Shown: positions 29,594 through 38,068 of the stretch, piece after piece
How positions within the stretch are numbered: position 1 is the first letter of the stretch
How the letters are laid out: each line of letters opens with the position of its first letter
Source: Paraglaciecola arctica
GTDB lineage: Bacteria; Pseudomonadota; Gammaproteobacteria; Enterobacterales; Alteromonadaceae
Length of the DNA stretch: 64,000 nucleotides
Direction: 5' to 3'
NCBI RefSeq assembly: GCF_018861065.1
Contig: NZ_JAHKQO010000037.1
Coordinates: 62,001-126,000 of the forward strand
Translations under genes and position numbers: made by a program
Notes under the pieces: generated by a model
Seen by the model: only the letters and a program-made list of their open reading frames with translations
Told to the model about the DNA's origin: nothing
Database searches by the model: none

Positions 29594-30844
29594 TTAAGTT
29601 GGTATGTGCTCACTTTCAAATAACTGCTCTAATTTTTCACGTTCTCTCACCAAGTGCATATTACTACCATCAATTAACACTTCAGCAGCTCTACACCGAC
29701 TGTTGTAGTTTGAGGCCATAACAAAACCATAAGCACCTGCACTGCGCACCGCAAGATAGTCATCAGGTGCAATTGCGAGTTCACGACTTTTACCAAGAAA
29801 ATCACCGGTTTCACAAATTGGACCAACTACATCATAAATTGCTTTTGGCCTAGTAACAGCGGTGTTAAGTGGAATGATACTTTGCCATGCTGAATAAAGT
29901 GCTGGACGAAGCAGGTCATTCATTGCTGCATCAACAATAGCGAAGTTTTTCTCAGCGCCTTGTTTTAAAAATTCCACCTTAGTTAATAATACACCTGCAT
30001 TGGCCATGATAGCCCGTCCAGGTTCAAAGATAAGTAATAACTCTTCTCGACCAACCAATCGCTCGGCAATGGCTTGTGTATATTGGTCGGGATGTGGCGG
30101 TTTTTCATCATCATAGGTCACACCTAATCCGCCACCTACGTCAAGGTGTTGTATGTGAATATTCTGTGTAGCCAACTCATCAATCAAGGCTAACAAAATG
30201 TCTAGCGCATCAATAAAAGGCGTTAAATCGGTTAGTTGGGAGCCAATGTGGCAATCAATACCTACCACATTCAAGAAGGGTAAGCTGTTGGCATATTGGT
30301 AAATTTCGATAGCTTGTTGGCGTTCGACCCCAAACTTGTTGTCTTTAAGGCCTGTAGAAATATATGGGTGAGTCTTAGCATCTACATCAGGATTGACCCG
30401 AATAGAAATAGGCGCTTTTTTGCCTGCTTGCTCAGCTACTTCGTTAATACGTGCTAACTCACTACGGGACTCAACATTAAAACATTTAATATTGTGTTGT
30501 AACCCTAAGGCAATTTCTTCATGGGTTTTGCCCACTCCTGAAAACACTATTTTGCTAGGATCACCGCCGGCTTTTAATACCCGCGTAAGCTCGCCACCAG
30601 ACACAATATCAAAGCCAGACCCCAGTTTGGCTAAAACATTTAAAACCGCCAAATTTGAGTTAGCTTTAACTGCATAACAAACCAAATGTGGCTGACTGCC
30701 TGCAGCTTTATTAAAAGCCAGCCAATGTCGTTCAATTGTCGCCTTTGAATAGACATAACAAGGTGTACCGTATTGTTGAGCTACGCTTTCTAGGGATACG
30801 TCTTCAGCAAACAGTTGTTGATCTTTGTAGGCAAAGTAGTCCAA
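29594..30844 (-). CDS. lysA: Diaminopimelate decarboxylase
   Basis: PLP enzyme making lysine from meso-diaminopimelate; 416 residues. The PLP lysine is in VCYAVKANSNLAVL, with HIGSQLTDL, the glycine-rich phosphate site LDVGGGLGV and the active-site cysteine in GPICETGDFLG. The TTG start at 30844 directly follows the lptM stop, with AAAGGAG in the end of lptM acting as ribosome site, so translation is coupled. lysA in this spot resembles Pseudomonas order more than E. coli. Confidence 0.95.
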   Translation of the reverse strand: MDYFAYKDQQLFAEDVSLESVAQQYGTPCYVYSKATIERHWLAFNKAAGSQPHLVCYAVKANSNLAVLNVLAKLGSGFDIVSGGELTRVLKAGGDPSKIVFSGVGKTHEEIALGLQHNIKCFNVESRSELARINEVAEQAGKKAPISIRVNPDVDAKTHPYISTGLKDNKFGVERQQAIEIYQYANSLPFLNVVGIDCHIGSQLTDLTPFIDALDILLALIDELATQNIHIQHLDVGGGLGVTYDDEKPPHPDQYTQAIAERLVGREELLLIFEPGRAIMANAGVLLTKVEFLKQGAEKNFAIVDAAMNDLLRPALYSAWQSIIPLNTAVTRPKAIYDVVGPICETGDFLGKSRELAIAPDDYLAVRSAGAYGFVMASNYNSRCRAAEVLIDGSNMHLVREREKLEQLFESEHIPT

Positions 30845-31015
30845 TCAATCTTCTCCTTTTTCGGTAGACTCAGTTGATGGTTGAGAGTCTTGTGAGCTGT
30901 TGTTTGTAGCGGGTTCTTCAGGCAAATATAAAGCACGTTTTTGGCCGCATGCAGTAAGTAACAAAACTACTAATAATGTTACTCCCATCGCTTTAAATTT
31001 TACTTTGTTTGTCAT
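30845..31015 (-). CDS. lptM: Small lipoprotein LptM (YifL)
   Basis: A 56-residue lipoprotein upstream of lysA. The signal peptide ends in the lipobox LLTAC with the acylated cysteine followed by GQKRALYLPEE, matching the CGQKGPLYLP signature of LptM/YifL, which in E. coli binds the LptD-BamA assembly and helps LptD oxidative maturation. The tail is rich in serine, glutamine and glutamate. It ends TGA directly before the lysA TTG. Confidence 0.88.
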   Translation of the reverse strand: MTNKVKFKAMGVTLLVVLLLTACGQKRALYLPEEPATNNSSQDSQPSTESTEKGED

Positions 31016-31359
31016 CACAACAACTCAATTAATTTTTAGGTCGTAATAATGTCATTACCTAAGGTAAAAACAAAGAGTTCTTGGGCTAGAATCATGTATT
31101 TTATGCAATATGACATAACTATCCGTAACTGGTGCCAATACTCGGTACTTGAGTCAATACTATTACCACTAAAACCATGTTTTAGTGGTAATAAAATGTG
31201 TTGCAAAACAAAGTGGATTTTTTGGTATTGAACACATTAAGCAATAATTTAGGTAAAATTTTATATCAGAACTAAAGCACGACATAAAATATGTTTAGGC
31301 TGGATTTGCTGCACGCTAGCAGTATACTAAAACTTCACTAACCTAAATTTGGAACAAAC
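31016..31359. other. Divergent intergenic region lptM / rraA
   Basis: This 344-base gap often holds cyaY (frataxin) in relatives, but I find no frataxin-like frame here. Its one strong feature is the perfect hairpin at 31161-31193. A 60-codon plus-strand frame at 31049 has no recognisable protein and no ribosome site. Confidence 0.5.
31161..31193. repeat. Perfect 15-bp inverted repeat with 3-base loop
   Basis: TATTACCACTAAAAC (31161-31175) and its exact complement (31179-31193) flank CAT. Neither strand continues into a T run, so it is not a standard terminator. It lies about 145 bases from lptM and 165 from rraA in their shared upstream region. It may be an operator, an mRNA leader hairpin or a relic of a small mobile repeat. 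Confidence 0.6.
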
Positions 31360-31845
31360 ATGGATTACAATACTTCTACTCTTTGTGATGTTTTTGCCGA
31401 CAGTGTTGACGTGGTTGAACCCATGTTTGTGAGTTTTGGCGGGCGATCTTCTTATGGTGGCGAAATTACTACCATCAAATGTTTTGAAGACAAGGGATTA
31501 GTTCTAAAAGCCTTAGAGCAGCCAGGTTTAGGCAAAGTGTTGTTGATTGATGGTGGTGGCTCTATGCGAAGAGCTTTGATTGATTCTAGTGCCGCGCAAC
31601 TGGCATTTGATAACGGTTGGGAAGGCATTGTGTGTTATGGCAGTGTGCGTGAAGTAGAGGATCTAGAAGATATCAACATTGGTATTCATGCTATTGCGTC
31701 AATTCCGGTTAGTGCTGATGATCAAGAATTTGGTGAAATAGACGTGGCGGTTAATTTTGGTGGTGTGACGTTTTTACCAGAAGATCATTTATACGCGGAT
31801 ACTACGGGGATTATACTTTCGCCAGAGCCTCTTGATCTTGAGTGA
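31360..31845 (+). CDS. rraA: Ribonuclease E activity regulator RraA
   Basis: A trimeric protein that binds RNase E and lowers its activity, changing mRNA decay. 161 residues, as in E. coli. Recognisable parts are the N-terminal [33 protein letters not shown] and the ring region [22 protein letters not shown] is preceded by a modest GGAAC. A strong terminator follows at 31917. Confidence 0.95.
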   Translation: MDYNTSTLCDVFADSVDVVEPMFVSFGGRSSYGGEITTIKCFEDKGLVLKALEQPGLGKVLLIDGGGSMRRALIDSSAAQLAFDNGWEGIVCYGSVREVEDLEDINIGIHAIASIPVSADDQEFGEIDVAVNFGGVTFLPEDHLYADTTGIILSPEPLDLE

Positions 31846-31916
31846 TTTTTATATTTTTTGATAGGCCTTAAAAAGCTCAAATATCCTAAAGCTTGTAACC
31901 GATTTTAAAATAAAAA

Positions 31917-31944
31917 AAGGCCGCTATCCATAACTAGCGGCCTT
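31917..31944. terminator. Bidirectional terminator between rraA and exbD
   Basis: AAGGCCGCTA (31917-31926) and TAGCGGCCTT (31935-31944) form a 10-bp stem with an 8-base loop. An A run lies left of the stem and serves as the T run for exbD on the minus strand; the plus side has CTTAATTTC. Confidence 0.8.
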
Positions 31945-31967
31945 CTTAATTTCTAAACTTAGTGCTT

Positions 31968-32375
31968 TTAGTTAGCCACTAAAACCGAAACGTTTGCTAT
32001 ACCGGCTTTTTTCACTTCGTTGATAACTTCAGTAACATCACCATGCTTAGCTTTTGGATGAGCCTGAACAGCTGCTGAGTCTTGGTTGTTTTCTGCTAAG
32101 AAGCTTTGAATATTGGCTTCAACGCGGCGTATGTCTACTTGACGGCCATTAACAACAATAGTGCCATCTTCTTCCACTCGAATCGCCAATGACTTCACAT
32201 TGGTAGGTGGTGGAGGCGTATTAGAATCTTTAGGACGATTAACTTCAATACCCTTTTCTTTCACAAAGGAAGTGGTAACAATAAAGAAGATAAGCATGAT
32301 GAACACTATGTCCAACATGGGAGTCATATCAATTGCAGCTTCGTCGTCAGAACTGCCGTGCTTTTTTCTTTTCAT
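31968..32375 (-). CDS. exbD: ExbD/TolR family biopolymer transport protein
   Basis: A 135-residue inner-membrane protein of the proton-driven ExbB-ExbD or TolQ-TolR class. It has one membrane segment with the proton-path aspartate in MTPMLDIVFIMLIFFIV, then the periplasmic domain (LAIRVEEDGTIVVNGRQVD). No exbB, tolQ or tonB is nearby, so it must borrow partners encoded elsewhere. An inverted repeat overlaps the likely -10 upstream (32408-32426). Confidence 0.9.
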   Translation of the reverse strand: MKRKKHGSSDDEAAIDMTPMLDIVFIMLIFFIVTTSFVKEKGIEVNRPKDSNTPPPPTNVKSLAIRVEEDGTIVVNGRQVDIRRVEANIQSFLAENNQDSAAVQAHPKAKHGDVTEVINEVKKAGIANVSVLVAN

Positions 32376-32407
32376 CGGTATAAATCGCCAATTGGGTTAA
32401 AACGAGA

Positions 32408-32426
32408 CTGCCTAGTATAAAGGCAG
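32408..32426 (-). promoter_or_regulatory. Possible exbD promoter -10 within an inverted repeat
   Basis: On the minus strand CTGCCT-TTATACT-AGGCAG places a TATACT hexamer between 6-base inverted arms, 33 to 51 bases upstream of the exbD start. The -35 is not clear. A repressor binding the arms would cover the -10. Confidence 0.35.
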
Positions 32427-32474
32427 ATAGACTTTAGAACATCTATTAATTAGCTTCTAATTAACAAAATACTT

Positions 32475-33275
32475 CTATTTAATGTTTTTCGACTTAGCCA
32501 TAGCGTGCCCCAAATGATAAAAATAATCCAGTAGGTTTTTAGAAAAAATTATTCTGAGTCCTTTATCAGGGTAGATCCCCATCTTAGCTTCTGGGCTTTG
32601 TGTAGTGCCTTGCACCAAAAACGCATTTTTAATGTGATGGTCTTGAATACAGGCCTCAAAGGCACGTGCAACAAGCTCCTGTGGACGAGCATAATAAAAT
32701 ATTTTTAGGATTTTGTCTGCTTGGGCACTGCGGTTTACAAATTCATTTGGTTGGCATTTATTTGTGGAAAGAAAAATACTTTCAAAACACAGACTGAGTT
32801 TTTCATTTAATAAATGTGGGATTTGTTGCTTATCTTGTAACCAACACTGCGAAGCAAACTGCATAGAGGTAGTTTTAGCAAACAGCTTGTCACAGATGTA
32901 ATGATCAAAGGCGTGAAACCACTCATGGGCTAATGCACCTCCTCCGGCGTTTTTCGCAAGGGCTAACTTTTTGGTGGTAGACTCATAATGAGCACTACTA
33001 TGTTTTCTTCCCCCGCTGCCAAAAGCGAGCGACAAACTGCCATTAAGTGAAATAACTGCTTCTGGAACTTGTAATATGTCCATCAAATCACACAAAGCAT
33101 CAAAAAATAGATTGGCTGCAATTTGTTGTTCTTGAGTCGTGACCCATTTACCAATGGTGACGGTACGAAAACCAAAGATTTTTACAATATCTTGAAAACT
33201 TACATCAGCTCCATCACGGTGAGAAGGGCCGTTTCGATAGTAGGGTTTGTGAAGTCGAGACTCTGAGCTGTGCAA
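32475..33275 (-). CDS. CLCA_X / LPD1-like protein with HExxH motif
   Basis: A 266-residue protein that I recognise as the chromosomal CLCA_X type, closely resembling the LPD1 domain found in large polyvalent proteins of phages and plasmids. The pattern FGFRTVTIGKWVTTQEQQ, then SLNGSLSLAFGSGGRKHSSAHYE, then ALAHEWFHAFDHYI is characteristic. HEWFH at 117-121 is a zinc-metallopeptidase-like HExxH, but proteolysis is unproven. It starts at a TTG 9 bases after fldB, with no clear ribosome site, so coupling to fldB is likely. Confidence 0.8.
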   Translation of the reverse strand: MHSSESRLHKPYYRNGPSHRDGADVSFQDIVKIFGFRTVTIGKWVTTQEQQIAANLFFDALCDLMDILQVPEAVISLNGSLSLAFGSGGRKHSSAHYESTTKKLALAKNAGGGALAHEWFHAFDHYICDKLFAKTTSMQFASQCWLQDKQQIPHLLNEKLSLCFESIFLSTNKCQPNEFVNRSAQADKILKIFYYARPQELVARAFEACIQDHHIKNAFLVQGTTQSPEAKMGIYPDKGLRIIFSKNLLDYFYHLGHAMAKSKNIK

Positions 33276-33284
33276 AGTATGCTA

Positions 33285-33827
33285 CTAAAGTAATTTTATT
33301 TCAGTGATTAACTGGTTGCACCAATTGTTGATACGTTCATCGGTTAGTTCATATTGGTTCTCGTCGTCAAGGCATAAGCCAACAAAAAAGTTTTTGTCTT
33401 CTGTCAGCGCTTTTGAGGCTAAAAATTCATATCCTTGATTGGGCCAATAGCCAATAACGTCGCAATCGAGTACTAGCAGTTCATCGTGCAACATGCCTAC
33501 TGCGTCTTGAAACCACTCAGCATAGCCAAGTTGATCACCCAAACCAAATATGGCTACGGTTTTGCCTGCCAAGTTTAAGGTTTTTATATCTTGCCAAGTG
33601 GCTTCCCAGTCTTCCTGTAGCTCTCCAAAATCCCAAGTGGAAATACCAAGTATAAGAATATCAAACTGCTCGGTCTTGGATAATGTAGTGTCTTTGATAT
33701 TGAATAATTCAACACAGGCATAACCGGTTAGGTGATGGAGCTGCGTTTGTATTTTCTCGGCGGCCATCTCGGTGTAACAGGTGGTTGAGCCGTAAAATAG
33801 GCCAATTTTCAGTTCTTTGTTATTCAT
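33285..33827 (-). CDS. fldB: Flavodoxin FldB
   Basis: A 180-residue long-chain flavodoxin, an FMN electron carrier. The phosphate loop GLFYGSTTCYTEMAAEKI matches FldB rather than FldA, and the FMN-stacking tryptophan (STWDFGELQEDWE) and tyrosine (GLGDQLGYAEWF) regions are intact. The HExxH gene follows 9 bases downstream, suggesting one transcript. Confidence 0.92.
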   Translation of the reverse strand: MNNKELKIGLFYGSTTCYTEMAAEKIQTQLHHLTGYACVELFNIKDTTLSKTEQFDILILGISTWDFGELQEDWEATWQDIKTLNLAGKTVAIFGLGDQLGYAEWFQDAVGMLHDELLVLDCDVIGYWPNQGYEFLASKALTEDKNFFVGLCLDDENQYELTDERINNWCNQLITEIKLL

Positions 33828-33861
33828 TGAATCTTAATCGAAGTTTTAGCAATGTGAAAAA

Positions 33862-34272
33862 TCATGGTTCGCAGGCGGTGGCAGCATAATAGGTGACAGA
33901 TTGAACTAGGTCTTGTTTCAGTTGATAAATAGACAACGCACATTGAGAGCTCGCCCCGTCGTTAGAAAATGCTTCCTCTACAACCGCAACCGTGTTGCCA
34001 AGTGCAAGTGAGCTTTTTATCTGTGAGCGGGCGTTGGGTTGTTGCTTAAAATGCGCAATCATTGCAGTACGTAGCGCATCTTTGTTATCTGTTTCTATCA
34101 ATATTTTGTCATTTATGTTGTACAACCATTTTACTTCTTGAGCGGTTTTTTCAAGCATTTTTTCTATATCATGCTGGTTGTAAGCAGCGATAAATTCTTG
34201 TACTTGTGTTGTCGGCGAAGCTGCGACAGAAAAGGACCAGCTTATTAACACTATGAGCCAAGTGATTTTCAT
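33862..34272 (-). CDS. Exported NTF2-like (SnoaL-like) protein
   Basis: A 136-residue protein with a signal peptide (MKITWLIVLISWSFSVAAS). The mature part starts with the helix EFIAAYNQHDIEKMLEKTAQEVKWLY, typical of the nuclear transport factor 2-like fold used by SnoaL-type proteins. Two cysteines near the C terminus (SSQCALS and ATACEP) could form a disulfide. Function unknown; it ends 34 bases before fldB starts. Confidence 0.7.
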   Translation of the reverse strand: MKITWLIVLISWSFSVAASPTTQVQEFIAAYNQHDIEKMLEKTAQEVKWLYNINDKILIETDNKDALRTAMIAHFKQQPNARSQIKSSLALGNTVAVVEEAFSNDGASSQCALSIYQLKQDLVQSVTYYAATACEP

Positions 34273-34484
34273 CGAATTAAATACTCCTCAAATGAGTCTT
34301 GATACTGAGACATTATACAAAAAATACTTTGTTTCGCGGCTTTTTATATCTAGTCAAAATAGGTAAGGCGCAACAACCCATATAATTAATGACCAAATGG
34401 TTAGTTTTATATTTCTTCATGAATTGGGGTAGGGTAAACTAATTTGCTTAATTAATCGTTTGTAACAGTGAGAACAGACCGTAT

Positions 34485-35636
34485 ATGAGAGCATATGTGG
34501 GTTTTATCATAGGGATTGGCAGTTTATTAATTAGTAGCTGCGGAAAAGGCCCAGAATCGGATCAACCGGTAAAGCACGAATCGGATAAAAAAGCAGAGCA
34601 AAATTTGCTAGTTAATGGTCATTGGATCACTGAGCAAAATGGTCAAGTCATGCTTAACCCTCAAACATCAGGTTTAGTTAAATGGCGTGATGGCTTGTTG
34701 ACTTTAAGCGATCGTAGTGCCGACATCACACAACGTTTGCGATTGCGGTCTATCATAGCCGATAAAGCGTTGTTAAACGGCCCTGATTTTCCAATGGTGC
34801 TATCTGAAGGGCTAAAATCGAGCTGCTTCGCCCCTTATATTTCTAATAATCCAGATTTAGAGTCTTTGGTTGTTGATCCTGACGACGATAAAGTATTTTA
34901 TATCGTGACCGAAGATGGATCATATGCTGAGCCCATGCCGCAGGTATGCCAACAAAAATACCTAAACTCCGGCTCGACGCAATATCCAACTTTGTTGGTT
35001 AGGCTCGAATTACAATCCAATAATACCGTTTTGATGACACACGCGCGCCCAATTCAATTTACCGCGGATATGCAGATTGGTGATTTCCCTAACGACGGTG
35101 TCGAAGCCCTCGCATTTGGCCAGAATAGAACGTTGTATTTAGGGGTTGAGAAAGATTCCCAGAAACAAGCGAGAATACTTTCGCTAACAATGAATGACGA
35201 ATTTTGGCAAACGGATGAATTTGCAGAAGTCACTCAGTTTAGCTTGAAGCTCCCAGCTTTTGAGTCTGGGAATCATCCCATCAATGGCATGGATTATTAT
35301 CAAACACCCGATGGCAGAGAGTTTTTACTTGCAGCCGCCAGAAACGATGAGACCTTATGGGTGGTGGATTTATCGGGCAAAAAAGAGACGGTCATTGTTC
35401 CTATGACGTTTTTTGCAGAGGTTCAGGCAGCTAACCAAGAATGTGGAAATTACGAAGCTATGGATAACGCTTCAATTGAGGGAGTGGCAGTTATCGGCGA
35501 TACACTTTGGTTAATTAACGATCCTTGGAAGGCAATGTACCTAAACAATGTTAAGTGTGAACAAAATCGTCCTCATTACGAAATGTTTGCTCCACTGTTA
35601 TTCAGTGTGCCCATACAAGCTAAATGGTTCGACTAG
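34485..35636 (+). CDS. Putative beta-propeller lipoprotein
   Basis: A 383-residue lipoprotein: signal peptide with lipobox LISSC (acylated cysteine near residue 19), then a linker rich in charged residues. Repeated motifs such as NDGVEALAFGQNRTLYLGVE and NASIEGVAVIGDTLWLINDP resemble the blades of phytase-like esterase or SdiA-regulated beta-propeller domains, which often bind calcium. I cannot name a substrate or pathway. It stands alone between the NTF2-like gene and the ECF cluster. Confidence 0.6.
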   Translation: MRAYVGFIIGIGSLLISSCGKGPESDQPVKHESDKKAEQNLLVNGHWITEQNGQVMLNPQTSGLVKWRDGLLTLSDRSADITQRLRLRSIIADKALLNGPDFPMVLSEGLKSSCFAPYISNNPDLESLVVDPDDDKVFYIVTEDGSYAEPMPQVCQQKYLNSGSTQYPTLLVRLELQSNNTVLMTHARPIQFTADMQIGDFPNDGVEALAFGQNRTLYLGVEKDSQKQARILSLTMNDEFWQTDEFAEVTQFSLKLPAFESGNHPINGMDYYQTPDGREFLLAAARNDETLWVVDLSGKKETVIVPMTFFAEVQAANQECGNYEAMDNASIEGVAVIGDTLWLINDPWKAMYLNNVKCEQNRPHYEMFAPLLFSVPIQAKWFD

Positions 35637-35946
35637 TTCGAGCCATCAATTGTAATATCCGTAATTCAGCTTTGCTGTTGTTCAGTGTGCCTAATAGCGC
35701 AACTGAATAGCGGTTTGTCATTAAAAATTGATAATCCCCGGTACCGTAAAAGTCTTCGTTTCTTTGGTTCACTGCTTAACTTAATCGTTTTACCAAACAT
35801 CAGCTTCTATTGTTAGCCTCTATCACTTATGGCGTAAAAATAGTAAGTTTCTTGTAAATTGTGTCTGAATACACTCAGCTGCTTCGACGTTATGATGAGA
35901 GACATGTTTTGTTTCTTACTTCTATTCATTTTATAAGGAAAAATTT
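35637..35946. other. Intergenic region upstream of the YciI/ECF pair
   Basis: 310 bases. Near its start, at about 35669-35685, a 17-base stretch repeats the end of the preceding gene (CTGTTGTTCAGTGTGCC against CTGTTATTCAGTGTGCC) with one change, suggesting a small duplication. A possible ECF promoter lies at 35862-35888. Confidence 0.4.
35862..35888 (+). promoter_or_regulatory. Possible autoregulated ECF42-type promoter
   Basis: TGTCTG (35862-35867), a 17-base spacer and CGAC (35885-35888) lie 58 bases before the YciI start. From memory, ECF42 promoters in Streptomyces use a TGTCGA -35 and a CGA(C/T) -10, so this is close but not exact. Confidence 0.35.
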
Positions 35947-36288
35947 ATGCAATTTTTAGCTTTGATTTATGCTGGTGAAGATCAAGATGATGTGGATATG
36001 GAAACTTTGATAGCTCAATATCAGGTATTTGAAGAGCAGCTTGATACGGCGGGTATTATGCATGGTGGCAACGCGTTAGAGCCCATCAGCACTGCCACGT
36101 CAGTGAGAGTTCGAAATGGTCAATCTAAAGTGATTGATGGTCCTTTTGCCGAAACCAAAGAGCAACTTGGTGGATATTATTTATTGGAGTGCAAAGATTT
36201 AGATGAGGCCCTTGAATGGGCGGCAAAAATCCCTAGCGCACGATATGGGACCATAGAAGTCAGACCGGTGATGGTATTTGATCAGTAA
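35947..36288 (+). CDS. YciI-related (DGPF domain) protein
   Basis: A 113-residue single-domain protein of the YCII/DGPF family. The signature IDGPFAETKEQLGGYYLLE is exact, and PSARYGTIEVRPVM closes the domain. Such proteins are routinely encoded next to ECF42-type sigma factors, as here; their biochemical role is not settled. AAGGAAAAA upstream supports the ATG. The sigma-factor gene begins 47 bases downstream. Confidence 0.92.
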   Translation: MQFLALIYAGEDQDDVDMETLIAQYQVFEEQLDTAGIMHGGNALEPISTATSVRVRNGQSKVIDGPFAETKEQLGGYYLLECKDLDEALEWAAKIPSARYGTIEVRPVMVFDQ

Positions 36289-36335
36289 AAGTACGTAAAC
36301 CGTGATCGCGATTTAAAAGACAGGGTCTTTGGTCA

Positions 36336-37565
36336 ATGAATAATCTAGCGCGAATTTTTCGCGCTGAATCTGGCAAAGTGTTAGCCTCTTTGGCGTATTG
36401 GTCTCGGGATTTGCAGCTAGCAGAAGATGCCCTACAGGACGCTTGTGAACAAGCTGCTTCTAAATGGCCTATTCAAGGCGTTCCTTCAAATACTGGCGCT
36501 TGGTTACACTTAGTCGCCAAGCGCAAATTAATCGATAAATTGCGGCAACAACAATCCCAGAAAAATGACCAAAAATTACGACTGATAGAAGAGTCACTTT
36601 ATGTGGACTCGGATACAATTGCTGAAACAGAATATGAAGTACCTGATGAGAGGTTGAGATTAATTTTTACCTGTTGTCATCCTGCGTTAAATGAAGAGGC
36701 ACAAGTGGCACTAACGCTGCGTACTTTATGCGGTTTGGAAGTGCGCGAAATTGCCCGAGCTTACCTTACATCTGAAGCGGCTATTGGTCAGCGTATTACC
36801 CGTGCTAAAAAGAAAATAAGAGATGCTGGAATCAGCTACGAAGTGCCTAAATCAGAACAGCTTTCCGTTAGATTACCATCTGTATTAAAAGTCATCTATT
36901 TGATCTATAACGAATCCTATACGGCGTACCAAGGGCAATCCTTAACAAGGCTTGATTTAGCAAGTGAAGCCGTCAGATTGAGCTTGGTAATGGTCAAATT
37001 AATACCAAACCCCGAGGTGCTGGGTTTAGCTGCTCTAATGTTATTTCACGACTCGCGCCGATTGTCTCGCTGTTCTGATGTTGAGCCTTACATTCCTTTA
37101 GAGCAGCAAGATAGATCATTTTGGGATCAAAAACAGATTGAACAAGCTAATCAGTTTATTCAGCAAGCTTTGCAATTTAAGCAGCGAGGACCTTATCAAA
37201 TTCAAGCTGCAATCAGTGCGTTGCATGCTAAAGCAAAAAGTTGGGAAACCACTGATTGGCCACAAATACAATTGCTGTACATGAGTTTATTACAGCTGCA
37301 GCCTTCTCCTGTCATTGCTTTAAACCTTGGTATCGCAAAAGCAAATGCAGGACAAGTCCAGCAGGCCTATTCAGATGTGTTAGCGCTTAGTGGGGCCTTG
37401 CAACACTATCAACCATATCACGCTGCTTGCGCTGAACTAGAAAGCCGTTTGCTGTTATCTGAAAAAGCCTACTGCTCAATCTCTAAGGCTATTGGTCTAA
37501 CTAAAAATAGTATTGAGAGGGATTTCCTAATTAAAAAACGAGGCCTGTTAGCACAAAAAGGTTGA
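36336..37565 (+). CDS. ECF42-type RNA polymerase sigma factor
   Basis: A 409-residue sigma-70 family factor, far longer than ordinary ECF factors. Residues 1-175 carry region 2 (LQLAEDALQDACEQAASKWP) and region 4 (EVREIARAYLTSEAAIGQRITRAKKKIR). The remaining 230 residues form the helical TPR-like C-terminal extension (DUF6596, from about VIYLIYNESYTAYQG) that marks ECF42. No anti-sigma factor is nearby, consistent with control through the extension and the DGPF partner. Confidence 0.92.
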   Translation: MNNLARIFRAESGKVLASLAYWSRDLQLAEDALQDACEQAASKWPIQGVPSNTGAWLHLVAKRKLIDKLRQQQSQKNDQKLRLIEESLYVDSDTIAETEYEVPDERLRLIFTCCHPALNEEAQVALTLRTLCGLEVREIARAYLTSEAAIGQRITRAKKKIRDAGISYEVPKSEQLSVRLPSVLKVIYLIYNESYTAYQGQSLTRLDLASEAVRLSLVMVKLIPNPEVLGLAALMLFHDSRRLSRCSDVEPYIPLEQQDRSFWDQKQIEQANQFIQQALQFKQRGPYQIQAAISALHAKAKSWETTDWPQIQLLYMSLLQLQPSPVIALNLGIAKANAGQVQQAYSDVLALSGALQHYQPYHAACAELESRLLLSEKAYCSISKAIGLTKNSIERDFLIKKRGLLAQKG

Positions 37566-37654
37566 GACAAAGTAAACCACTCGTCATCTTTTTCCGTATC
37601 TGTAATTGAATCCGACTAACTCAATGAACTCAAGCAAAGGTGCAAAGTAATTAA

Positions 37655-38068
37655 ATGCAGCAACACACCTCACTTACTATTTTTTATGATGGATATTGTC
37701 CATTGTGTTTACTCGAAATGAAAAAATTGAAGCAGTTGGATAAACAACACACTATCACTTTTGTCGACATACAAGCGCCTTCGTTTTTCGAGGAATATCC
37801 ACAACTTGACTGGCAGTCGTTAAATGCTCGTATTCACGGCTATTTGCCGAATGGAGAATTAATCAGTGGATTAGATGTCACGTACTTAGCATGGTGCTTA
37901 GTAGGGAAGGGTTGGGTATACGCGCCACTGCGCTGGCCAGTGATACGTTGGTTTGCTGATAGGGCATATAATTTATTTGCCAAAAACCGCTATCGAATAT
38001 CTTATGTATTGACCGGTAAAAAAAGCTGTCAACCTTGCCAGATTAACCGAGGATCACCAGATGTTTAA
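37655..38068 (+). CDS. DCC family thiol-disulfide oxidoreductase (DUF393)
   Basis: A 137-residue protein with the DUF393 signature FYDGYCPLCLLEMKKL, where CPLC gives the CxxC redox pair. The rest (FVDIQAP, ARIHGYLPNGELISGLDV, PLRWPVIRWFADRAYNLFAKNRY) follows the family. It overlaps the start of the SDR gene by 8 bases, so the two are translationally coupled and may act together. Confidence 0.9.
   Translation: MQQHTSLTIFYDGYCPLCLLEMKKLKQLDKQHTITFVDIQAPSFFEEYPQLDWQSLNARIHGYLPNGELISGLDVTYLAWCLVGKGWVYAPLRWPVIRWFADRAYNLFAKNRYRISYVLTGKKSCQPCQINRGSPDV

Noticed and set aside
31049-31231. 60-codon frame where cyaY might be
   Set aside because: No frataxin motif and it runs through the perfect hairpin.
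32475-33275. LPD1-like gene as part of an integrative element or prophage
   Set aside because: Neighbours fldB, exbD and rraA are core genes and no mobility genes are near.
35597-35685. Repeated 17-base stretch at the end of the lipoprotein gene
   Set aside because: Short, one copy each with one change; probably a small local duplication of no function.
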